Assembly: GCF_002079305.1 (NCBI RefSeq)
Contig: NZ_CP015039.1
Span: 4,015,501 to 4,079,500 of the forward strand
Direction of reading: 5' to 3'
Length of the DNA: 64,000 nt
From: Rhodovulum sp. P5
GTDB taxonomy: Bacteria; Pseudomonadota; Alphaproteobacteria; Rhodobacterales; Rhodobacteraceae
Part shown: positions 57,529 through 64,000 of the stretch, piece by piece
How the letters are laid out: every line of letters begins with the position of its first letter
How positions within the stretch are numbered: the stretch's first letter is position 1
Notes under the pieces: generated by a model
The model's database searches: none
The model's input: only the letters and a program-made list of their open reading frames with translations
Told to the model about the DNA's origin: nothing
Made by a program: the position numbers and the translations under genes

Positions 57529-58634
57529 TCAACGTGATCGATCCGCTGGCGCTCTTCTCGCTTCCGGATCTGCCGACAGCAGAACGGTTTCGTAGAAAGG
57601 AAACCGGCTACAAGGTCAGCGGTCGCAAAGCGTATCTGACATTTCAGGCGGGCGGGGCGCGGTTCGCGGCGCCCGCCATCGACGTGCACGGCACCCTGCC
57701 GCGGCAACATGTTGACCGCGACGCGCTTGCCGGTGGTCTTTGCCTTGGATCTGTCCGTGTCAACGGGGTGCGGATTCCGGTGATCGACGCGCCGGGCCTT
57801 CTGGGGCTTGGCACCGCGCGCGAACGCGCCAATCCCGAAATCGTTGTCATCAGCTTCGAGGGGGAGCACCTTCTGGGCCTTGCGGTGGATGTCATCTGCC
57901 GGATCGCGACCTTCGGGGAACAGCAGTTGACCACCGTTCCGGCGCTGCTTGGCGGCGGTAAATCCGCGCTGGGCTTGATGGTGACCGAGGACGACGGAAC
58001 CCAGACCTATGTCATAAGGGTGGAGTATCTGCGCGAGGATCCGGACCTGAAGTCCATCGCGGGGCTGTCCGGCCCCGTGACCGAGACCGACGGCCGGCCT
58101 GCAAAGAAAGGCGACGCGGCCGCAAGGAATGACACCGCGAAGCAGGCCCATGACGACGGCAGGCCCGCCTCGAACACGATCATCCACGAACGCAAGCGCT
58201 ATGTGGTGTTCGAGGCCTGCAGCACATTCGCGATCCCGATCGAAAAGATCATCCGGATCCTCGAACCACCGAAAAAGATCACGCCCTTTCCCGATACGGG
58301 GGGCGGTATCCTCGGCCTGTTTTCCGTGGACGGGCAGCCGACGACACTGGTTTGCCTTTGCCGCTACCTTCACCTTGGCGCACCGGCCGAGACCGACAAG
58401 CGCCGCGTGCTTCTGGCCGGGGACGAAGACCGCCAGATCGGCATTCTGGTCAACTCCGTGGACGGGATCGAAACCTCTACCTGGCGGGCAGAGAATACCG
58501 AACCCTCGGCGTTTCTTGAGCAGATGGTCAAGCTTGGCCGCCCCGAGGCGCAGGTCGTTCTGCCCCGTCTGGATGTAGATGCCCTGTCGGCCCGGATTGC
58601 GCGCGGAAATCGTGCAATGTCGGTCTTCGCTTAA
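57525..58634 (+). CDS. CheW-like scaffold, 3' piece (frameshifted)
   Basis: A 369-residue frame with the last strand of the interrupted first CheW domain (VINVIDPLALFSLPDLP) and two further CheW domains: KAYLTFQAGGARFAAPAIDV with ISFEGEHLLGLAVDVICRI, and RYVVFEACSTFAIPIEKIIR with DDRQIGILVNSVDG-type strands, joined by a charged linker. A GTG at 57525 overlaps the preceding stop and could allow reinitiation. Joined to the 5' piece after restoring one G it gives about 500 residues and three CheW domains, a multi-CheW scaffold beside the chemoreceptor. Confidence 0.75.
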   Translation: MINVIDPLALFSLPDLPTAERFRRKETGYKVSGRKAYLTFQAGGARFAAPAIDVHGTLPRQHVDRDALAGGLCLGSVRVNGVRIPVIDAPGLLGLGTARERANPEIVVISFEGEHLLGLAVDVICRIATFGEQQLTTVPALLGGGKSALGLMVTEDDGTQTYVIRVEYLREDPDLKSIAGLSGPVTETDGRPAKKGDAAARNDTAKQAHDDGRPASNTIIHERKRYVVFEACSTFAIPIEKIIRILEPPKKITPFPDTGGGILGLFSVDGQPTTLVCLCRYLHLGAPAETDKRRVLLAGDEDRQIGILVNSVDGIETSTWRAENTEPSAFLEQMVKLGRPEAQVVLPRLDVDALSARIARGNRAMSVFA

Positions 58635-58693
58635 GCCGTCTTTAAGGTGAAAGGCTTTTAACTAAAGCCGTAGAAAACGGTGAGGACGCAGAA

Positions 58694-59656
58694 GTGACGG
58701 TTCCCAAACCAGAGGCGGGTCATGCGCCCGGTGTCCAGTTGGACGTGATCGACAATCCCTGGCTTGGGCTGCAAAGCCGGCACGGGTTTTTCCAGAACGC
58801 AGAAATCACCGATATCATGGCCCGGGCGCTGTCCTATGTGCGTGCGGGGGTCTGCGTTCACTTCTCCGGCATGGCCGGCCTTGGCAAGACCACGATGGCG
58901 CTTCGGATCGCCGAGGCGCTGGGCCGCCCGGTGTCCTTCATGACCGGAAACGAATGGCTGACCACCAAGGACTTCATCGGCGGCCAGATCGGAGAGACGA
59001 CCTCCACCGTTGTCGACAAATACGTGCAAAGCGTGCGCCGGTCAGAGACGACGACCCGGGCGGACTGGAAGGACTCCATCCTCGCCGTGTCGATGGAGCG
59101 GGGTTACACGCTGGTCTACGATGAATTCACCCGCGCTTCTCCGGCCGCCAATGCCGCGCTTCTGTCGGTCTTGGAGGAGGGGGTTCTGGTGTCCACCGAT
59201 CACACCAGCACCCGCACCTATATCGAGGCCCACCCCGATTTCCGCATCATCCTGACCTCGAACCCGCACGACTATCAGGGCGTGAACATGGCGCCTGACG
59301 CGCTGGTCGACCGGATGGTGACCCTGCGTCTGAAAGAGCCGTCGGCCGAAACGCTGGCCGGGATCGTCGCGGCGCGCAGCGGGCTCGATCCCGAAAACAG
59401 CCGCCGCATCGTCCATCTGGTGCTGCGTGCGCGGGAAAGTTTCGACGTGCATGGCCTGTCGTCGATGCGCACCAGCATCCTGATCGCGCGCCTTGCCGCG
59501 CCGCTTGAGATGGCCGGACAACTGACCGCCGCGGCGTTGGCCCAGATCGCGTCGGACGTCCTTTCGGGACGCGGGGCAGAGATCGGTCCGCAAGATATCG
59601 AACATGCGCTCGACCCGCAGACAGCGCAACAGATGCAACGGATCGTGGGGGCATAG
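58694..59656 (+). CDS. gvpN: Gas vesicle ATPase GvpN
   Basis: A 320-residue MoxR-like AAA ATPase of gas-vesicle assembly. Walker A is GMAGLGKTTMALRI (near residue 61), Walker B VYDEFTRA, sensor region ILTSNPHDYQGVNMAPDALVDRMV, and the C-terminal SSMRTSILIARL. GvpN is needed for normal gas-vesicle growth in other organisms. It starts with GTG behind GAGGA, 59 bases after the CheW-like gene, so the same transcript may carry both. Confidence 0.94.
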   Translation: MTVPKPEAGHAPGVQLDVIDNPWLGLQSRHGFFQNAEITDIMARALSYVRAGVCVHFSGMAGLGKTTMALRIAEALGRPVSFMTGNEWLTTKDFIGGQIGETTSTVVDKYVQSVRRSETTTRADWKDSILAVSMERGYTLVYDEFTRASPAANAALLSVLEEGVLVSTDHTSTRTYIEAHPDFRIILTSNPHDYQGVNMAPDALVDRMVTLRLKEPSAETLAGIVAARSGLDPENSRRIVHLVLRARESFDVHGLSSMRTSILIARLAAPLEMAGQLTAAALAQIASDVLSGRGAEIGPQDIEHALDPQTAQQMQRIVGA

Positions 59657-59658
59657 GG

Positions 59659-59883
59659 ATGAAACGACCCAAGACATGCATGCCGAAAACCGCGCGCCAG
59701 ACGTCGACCGCCGTGGCGCGCACCCGCAAGGAAGCCGCGATCCATCTTGTCCGGGTCGAGTTCGACATGAACCGGCTGGAAATGGGGATCGACCAGGCGC
59801 AAGAGCGGGTCACGCGCTATGCCGAGGAATTGCGCCAGCGCCAGCGCGAACGCGACACCCTCCTGAACATCCTGAAGTCCTGA
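59659..59883 (+). CDS. Small coiled-coil protein in gvp cluster
   Basis: 74 residues: a basic start (MKRPKTCMPKTARQTSTAVA) then one long amphipathic helix (HLVRVEFDMNRLEMGIDQA, then ERVTRYAEELRQRQRERDTL). It starts 2 bases after gvpN. Not assigned to a named Gvp family with confidence; in size and position it resembles accessory coiled-coil Gvp proteins, possibly interacting with GvpN or GvpO. Confidence 0.7.
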   Translation: MKRPKTCMPKTARQTSTAVARTRKEAAIHLVRVEFDMNRLEMGIDQAQERVTRYAEELRQRQRERDTLLNILKS

Positions 59884-59914
59884 TTTTGCGCCACATCACG
59901 GAGGACGCGCCAAA

Positions 59915-60223
59915 ATGGAACAACCCAAGCCCGGCAGCTTCAGCACCGAGGGCGGTGCGGCTGCCATGTCGATGGTCGAGATCATCGCGCTTGCCCGCCG
60001 TGCCCTGACCGCGATGAACGGCAGCCCGATCGACGCCGTCGCGCAATGCGAGGGCGAGGATGACGGATCGTGGCGGGTGGTGATCGACGTGGTCGAAAGC
60101 CCCGCGCGCATGGGCAACAACGATCTGCTGTGCGCCTATGAAATCCGTGTGTCGCCCCAGGGAAAGGTTGCCGGTTTCCAGCGCCTTGGCCGATATCACC
60201 GAGAGGACGGGAGCGTCGGTTGA
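59915..60223 (+). CDS. gvpO: Gas vesicle protein GvpO
   Basis: A 102-residue protein of the GvpO family, recognised from MSMVEIIALARRALTAMNGSP, the WRVVIDVVESPARMGNNDLLCAYEIRV strands and GFQRLGRYHREDG. GvpO is essential for gas vesicles in halobacteria though not part of the shell. GGAGGA precedes the ATG. Its stop overlaps the TTG of gvpJ. Confidence 0.88.
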   Translation: MEQPKPGSFSTEGGAAAMSMVEIIALARRALTAMNGSPIDAVAQCEGEDDGSWRVVIDVVESPARMGNNDLLCAYEIRVSPQGKVAGFQRLGRYHREDGSVG

Positions 60224-60546
60224 GCTTCGAGGTCCAAAGCCCCATTCACAATGACAGCCTTGCCGAGGTGCTGGAACGCATCCTCGACAAGGGCATCGTG
60301 ATTGCGGGCGATATCTCGATCTCGCTGGTCGGGATCGAGCTTTTGACCATCCGGCTGCGCCTGCTGATCGCCACCGTCGACAAGGCGAAAGAGCTTGGCA
60401 TCAACTGGTGGGAAAGCGACCCCCGCCTGACCACCGCCCCCCAGACCGAACACTTGCCGCCTGCGGACTCTGCCGCCGTTGCCGAACGCCTTGACCGGCT
60501 TGAAGCGCAGATCACCCGGCTTGTCGAAATGAAGGAACTTCGCTGA
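60220..60546 (+). CDS. gvpJ: Gas vesicle protein GvpJ
   Basis: A 108-residue member of the GvpA/J/M superfamily: SLAEVLERILDKGIVIAGDI, then LVGIELLTIRLRLLIATVDK and GINWWESDPRL. The shared helix-beta-beta core matches GvpJ rather than GvpA, because the WWESDP motif after the core is a GvpJ/GvpS feature and the C-terminus carries a Glu-rich coiled coil. It probably forms the caps or nucleus of the vesicle. It starts with TTG overlapping gvpO and its stop overlaps gvpH by one base. The major shell protein GvpA is not in this window. Confidence 0.88.
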   Translation: MSFEVQSPIHNDSLAEVLERILDKGIVIAGDISISLVGIELLTIRLRLLIATVDKAKELGINWWESDPRLTTAPQTEHLPPADSAAVAERLDRLEAQITRLVEMKELR

Positions 60547-61121
60547 TGGACGAAAAGAACAAGGACCGGTTCCGCAAGGCCGGCGAGGAAATCGACGTGC
60601 GCCTCGGCGATCTTCTGGGGGATCTTGGGTCCGCGCTGTCAGAGATGATGGACCGGCTGGAAAGCGGGCAATCGCAAGAGGTGCGCCGCGATTACAGCGT
60701 TGACACCGGCAAGGGTCCGATCCGCGCTGAAACCGGTATCCGCGTCCGCGTGGCAGGGCAGGAGGTCGGCAGCACCCGTCAACCCCGCGCCCCGCGCCCG
60801 GTCAACCGCCCAGCGGGCAAGCCCGCCGCCCGCGCCGAAGCGGCCGCACCGGCCAGCCCCAAACCGCGGCCGATCGCGGCTGACATCTTCAGCGATGGCG
60901 GGCAGTGGCAACTGGTCGCCGACCTGCCGGGTATCGACGCAGATGGCCTGACCCTGTCGGAGGAGGGCGCGGAACTCGTCGTTGCCGCCACCGGCCGTGG
61001 CCGCAGGTTCGAGGGCCGGTTCACAATGCCGGAGGGCCTTGGCCTTGCCGACCTTTCCGTTTCCCTCAACAACGGGATTCTTGAGATCACCGCCGAGTTG
61101 CCCGGTGAGGCGGACACATGA
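60546..61121 (+). CDS. gvpH: Gas vesicle protein GvpH (Hsp20-like)
   Basis: 191 residues. The N-terminus has the GvpH-like start (RLGDLLGDLGSALSEMMDRLESGQ), then a Pro/Ala-rich linker and a small Hsp20-type alpha-crystallin-like domain from about residue 110 (DIFSDGGQWQLVADLPGIDA ... GRFTMPEGLGLADLSVSLNNGILEI). It may chaperone shell proteins. It overlaps gvpJ by one base and gvpF/L by four. Confidence 0.85.
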   Translation: MDEKNKDRFRKAGEEIDVRLGDLLGDLGSALSEMMDRLESGQSQEVRRDYSVDTGKGPIRAETGIRVRVAGQEVGSTRQPRAPRPVNRPAGKPAARAEAAAPASPKPRPIAADIFSDGGQWQLVADLPGIDADGLTLSEEGAELVVAATGRGRRFEGRFTMPEGLGLADLSVSLNNGILEITAELPGEADT

Positions 61122-61882
61122 TCTATCTTTACGGATTGCTGGAACCCGGGTGCGAGGTGCCCGAGGCCCTGACCGGTCTGGACGGCGTGACCGGGCCGGT
61201 CGACCTGACGCCGCTGCCCCAGGGCACGCTGATCCACGGGGCCCATGACGGGACCGAGATCAGGCCCAAGCGCCGTTACCTTCTGGCCCATACCAAGGTT
61301 CTGGAAACGGCCGCGAGTGACGCGCCGGTTCTGCCCATGCGGTTTGGCATGTGGGCCAAGGATGTGGCCGAAGTCGCCGACCTGCTGGACGCCCGCGAAG
61401 GCCAGATCGTAAGCGCCTTCGACCGGATTCGGGGGCAGGTGGAACTTGGGCTGAGGATCGATTTCCCGCGCGAGGCGGCCCTGTTCGCGACCCTTCAGGC
61501 GGAGCCCGCGCTGGCCGCGGAACGCGACAAGCTGATGGCGGCGCGCACGCCAAATCACTTCGCACAGGCCGAATTCGGACGCAAACTCGCCGAACGGCTG
61601 GATGCCCGGCGGGGCGCGGCGCAGAAGGAACTGCTGGCATGGCTGAGGCCGCAACTGACATCGCATGTTCTGGGCAAGCCGGAAAGCGACGTGCAGGTTC
61701 TGGCCGCCGATGTGCTGATCCCCGCCGATCAGCAGCAGACCTTCGCCGCGGCGGTAGAGGCACTGGCCGCCGTCTGTGATTTCGCACCGGGGGCAGAGCC
61801 GCAAATCCGCCTGATCGGCCCCGTGCCGCCCTTCAATTTCGTCAAGGTTTCGCTCTCGCCCCACAGAACGGAGGCTGCGTAA
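61118..61882 (+). CDS. gvpF: Gas vesicle protein GvpF/GvpL
   Basis: A 254-residue GvpF/L-family protein. It has the N-terminal ferredoxin-like domain (MIYLYGLLEPGCEVPEALTG), the APVLPMRFGMWAKDVAEVADLL segment that defines the family, and a C-terminal domain ending PPFNFVKVSL. GvpF binds GvpA and is a minor shell/assembly protein. F and L cannot be separated by eye, so the symbol is tentative. It overlaps gvpH (ATGA) and gvpG by one base. Confidence 0.9.
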   Translation: MIYLYGLLEPGCEVPEALTGLDGVTGPVDLTPLPQGTLIHGAHDGTEIRPKRRYLLAHTKVLETAASDAPVLPMRFGMWAKDVAEVADLLDAREGQIVSAFDRIRGQVELGLRIDFPREAALFATLQAEPALAAERDKLMAARTPNHFAQAEFGRKLAERLDARRGAAQKELLAWLRPQLTSHVLGKPESDVQVLAADVLIPADQQQTFAAAVEALAAVCDFAPGAEPQIRLIGPVPPFNFVKVSLSPHRTEAA

Positions 61883-62115
61883 TGGGACTCTTGGGAAAAC
61901 TGCTGACCCTGCCCGTCAAGGGGCCGATGGATGCCTCGGTCTGGGTGGCCGAAAAGATCCACGAGGCTGCCGAGAAGGAATGGAACGACCCCGTGGCGTT
62001 GAAAGCGCAGCTTTCCGATGCGGAACGGCGCCTTGTCGCGGGCGAGATCTCGGAAGACGAATATGACGAGATCGAGGAAGCCCTGCTCGAACGGCTGCAT
62101 ATGGCCAAGGGATGA
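61882..62115 (+). CDS. gvpG: Gas vesicle protein GvpG
   Basis: A 77-residue GvpG-family protein: LGKLLTLPVKGPMDASVWVAEKIHEAAEKEW-type opening in two parts, then a helical acidic end (AERRLVAGEISEDEYDEIEE). GvpG is usually encoded beside gvpF and is needed for assembly. It overlaps both neighbours. Confidence 0.88.
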   Translation: MGLLGKLLTLPVKGPMDASVWVAEKIHEAAEKEWNDPVALKAQLSDAERRLVAGEISEDEYDEIEEALLERLHMAKG

Positions 62116-63596
62116 CGGGGCCGGGCCTGCATGTGGAGGTGACCGACGCCGCCACCCGAGGTGTGATCCGCCTGTCCCGCCGCGATCTTGCCGCTTTGAA
62201 CCTGCGGCCCGGCGACACGGTTTGCGCCACCGCCGGGCGGGCCTGCCACGGCCGGGTCAGCGTCGGCGCGGTTGCGGAAGGGAGCGCGCTGCTCGACCGC
62301 GATCTGGCTGCGAATTGCGACACGTCTCAGGATGGGCGGGTCTTTCTGCGACCGGCCGATCTGCCCCGGATCGAAACGCTTGCTGTGCAACTGGACACGC
62401 CCGCCCCGGTCGAACCGGCGGACCTGTCGGACGCCCTGTTCGACATGGCCCTGACCGAGGGCGACCGCCTGTCGCTGACCCTGCCGCAGGGCCGTACCGT
62501 CGGGGTCGAGGTGATGTCGGTTTCGCCCGGCGGCGCCGGACTCCTCGGGGCCGAAACCTTGGTCACGGTCCAGAACCGGCCGGGAGAGGACGACCGTCTG
62601 GCCGGTATCGGCGGGATGGCAACGCAGATCCGGCGGGTGCGCGAAATGATCGTCGCGCCCCTTGTCCGCCCGGAACTGTTTGAACGACTGGGTATTTCCG
62701 CGCCCCGCGGCGTGCTGTTCTCCGGCCCCCCGGGATCGGGCAAGACCCTGCTGGCCCGGGCCGTTGCGGCCGAGACGAAGGCCGCCTTTTTCCACCTCAA
62801 CGGCCCCGAGATCATCTCCAAGCATTACGGCGACAGCGAGGCTGCGCTCCGCCGCCTGTTCGAGGCCGCCGAGAAACAGGCGCCCAGCATCGTCTTCATC
62901 GACGAGATCGATGCTATTGCCCCCCGCCGCGATGATCTGTCCGGCGACAAGCAGGTCGAACGGCGGGTGGTGGCGCAACTTCTGACCCTGATGGACGGGT
63001 TGTCCGACCGGGGCCGGATCGTGGTGATGGCGGCCACCAACCTGCCAGACGCGCTGGATCCCGCGTTGCGCCGTCCGGGGCGGTTCGACCGTGAGATCCG
63101 GTTTTCGCCGCCCGATGCGGCCCAAAGGCGCGACATTCTCGAGGTGCATCTTGCGAAGTCGCCGCTGGCCGGGGATGTCGATCTTTCCGCATTGGCGGAT
63201 ATCGCCCACGGTTATGTCGGCGCCGATCTGGCCGCGCTGGTGCGCGAGGCGGCCGTGGCAGCGCTTGCCCGCAGCGTAGCCGAGGCCGGGTCAGAGGCCG
63301 CCGTCGATCTGGAAAACCTCGCGATTACGCAAGCCGATCTGGAACACGGGCTGGCCGTAACCTCCCCCAGTGCTCTGCGTGACAGTGCGGTCGATGCCCC
63401 GCCGGTGCGCTGGGAAGATATCGGCGGGCTCGATGCGCCCAAAGCGGCGCTTCAGCGCGCGGTCATGTGGCCGATGGAGCACCGGGAGCGGTTTCGGGAG
63501 CTGGGCGTTCAGCCGCCCCGCGGCATCCTGCTGACCGGCCCGCCGGGTCGGGCAAGACACTCCTCGCCCGGGCGCTGGCCTTTGAAAGCGGGCTGA
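62112..63596 (+). CDS. Cdc48-like double AAA ATPase, 5' piece (frameshifted)
   Basis: A 494-codon frame encoding an N-terminal substrate-recognition domain (double-psi barrel-like, residues 1 to about 150) and a first AAA+ module with Walker A SGPPGSGKTLLARAVA (near 205), Walker B IVFIDEIDAI and arginine-finger PALRRPGRFDREI. A second AAA module starts (LLTGPP) but is cut by a frameshift at 63545-63547, where GGG should be GGGG. ATPases of this type occur in proteobacterial gas-vesicle clusters. It overlaps gvpG by 4 bases. Confidence 0.85.
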   Translation: MTGPGLHVEVTDAATRGVIRLSRRDLAALNLRPGDTVCATAGRACHGRVSVGAVAEGSALLDRDLAANCDTSQDGRVFLRPADLPRIETLAVQLDTPAPVEPADLSDALFDMALTEGDRLSLTLPQGRTVGVEVMSVSPGGAGLLGAETLVTVQNRPGEDDRLAGIGGMATQIRRVREMIVAPLVRPELFERLGISAPRGVLFSGPPGSGKTLLARAVAAETKAAFFHLNGPEIISKHYGDSEAALRRLFEAAEKQAPSIVFIDEIDAIAPRRDDLSGDKQVERRVVAQLLTLMDGLSDRGRIVVMAATNLPDALDPALRRPGRFDREIRFSPPDAAQRRDILEVHLAKSPLAGDVDLSALADIAHGYVGADLAALVREAAVAALARSVAEAGSEAAVDLENLAITQADLEHGLAVTSPSALRDSAVDAPPVRWEDIGGLDAPKAALQRAVMWPMEHRERFRELGVQPPRGILLTGPPGRARHSSPGRWPLKAG

Positions 63597-64000
63597 ATTT
63601 CGTCCCCGTCCGCCCCCCGCGCCTGATGTCGCAATATCTGGGGGAGGCCGAGCGCGCCGTCGCCCGCCTGTTTGAAACCGCCCGCGCGACCGCGCCCACG
63701 CTGTTGTTCTTCGATGAACTCGACGCGCTGGCCCCGCGGCGCAGCGGCAAGGATGCGGTGCTTGACCGGATCGTGGCGCAACTGCTGACCGAAATCGACG
63801 GCTGTGCCGGGCGCGATGGCGTGGTGCTTCTGGCCGCAACGAACAGGGCGGCCTCCATCGATCCGGCTTTGACCCGGCCGGGGCGGTTTGACACGGTGAT
63901 CCCCCTTGGGCTGCCGGACCGCGCCGCGCGGGCCAGCATCCTGCGCGTACATCTGGCCAACCGCCCGCTGGCCGCGGATCTGGACATCGACCGGCTGGCC
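63548..64000 (+). pseudogene. Cdc48-like AAA ATPase, 3' piece (partial)
   Basis: The continuation of the previous gene in the shifted frame, open to the end of the window: SGKTLLARALAFESG (Walker A), PTLLFFDELDALAPRRSGK (Walker B) and PALTRPGRFDTVI (arginine finger). All AAA motifs are intact, so apart from the missing G the gene looks functional. Listed separately because the reading frame as written does not join; the 3' end is outside the window. Confidence 0.75.

Noticed and set aside
60220..60546. Main gas vesicle shell protein GvpA
   Set aside because: The WWESDP motif and extra C-terminal helix fit GvpJ, not GvpA; GvpA and GvpK are expected outside the window.

Overview
The window is GC-rich, densely packed DNA from a purple phototrophic alphaproteobacterium of the Rhodobacterales (Rhodobacter/Rhodovulum-like). 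Three things point there: bacteriochlorophyll genes bchE-bchJ behind a redox control region; the dusB(nifR3)-ntrB-ntrC-ntrY-ntrX-trkA-trkH-hfq-hflX order typical of Rhodobacter; and a photoactive yellow protein (PYP) gene beside gas-vesicle genes, an arrangement known from Rhodobacter. No rRNA, tRNA, CRISPR array or insertion sequence was seen.

Layout. 0-1.4 kb: a lower-GC toxin/immunity pair (RNase A-like toxin and CdiI-type immunity protein) with its own promoter. 1.4-6 kb: carB and a GT87-type membrane glycosyltransferase. 6.1-8.5 kb: bchE-bchJ, with an FNR-type box overlapping a PpsR/CrtJ palindrome. 8.6-11.9 kb: aspS coupled to a BglII/BstYI-type restriction endonuclease, convergent with an MT-A70 adenine methyltransferase. 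12-15.6 kb: small metabolic genes and an exported VPLPA-CTERM protein. 15.8-27.7 kb: the long minus-strand nitrogen-regulation / potassium-uptake / RNA-chaperone run. 27.9-36 kb: housekeeping genes (ispDF, pgpA, pncC-like, hpt, CHAD, lgt-midA-pgeF and others). 36-37.4 kb: a sparse stretch with one unknown gene. 37.4-48 kb: proC, csaA, argD-argF, hrpB, meaB, rpmB, a copper chaperone, a sirtuin and a phosphatase. A probable arginine attenuator precedes argD: a 19-codon, apparently leaderless ORF with six Arg codons, then a terminator hairpin with a T-tract.

48.3-64 kb is the accessory highlight and reads almost entirely on the plus strand. A pair of four-cysteine DUF6455 genes sits behind an FNR-type box. 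After two unknown genes come PYP with three unrecognised companions, a CoA ligase predicted to activate p-coumarate for the PYP chromophore, a soluble multi-PAS chemoreceptor, a multi-domain CheW-like scaffold, and gas-vesicle genes (gvpN, a small coiled-coil gene, gvpO, gvpJ, gvpH, gvpF/L, gvpG and a Cdc48-like AAA ATPase running off the end). The main structural protein GvpA is not in the window. The layout suggests, without proof, that light (PYP) and a PAS-type signal feed a chemotaxis-like array connected to buoyancy.

Two single-base G deletions, in the CheW-like gene and in the AAA ATPase gene, break reading frames inside this cluster only. They are either homopolymer sequencing errors or the start of decay or phase variation of the buoyancy locus.
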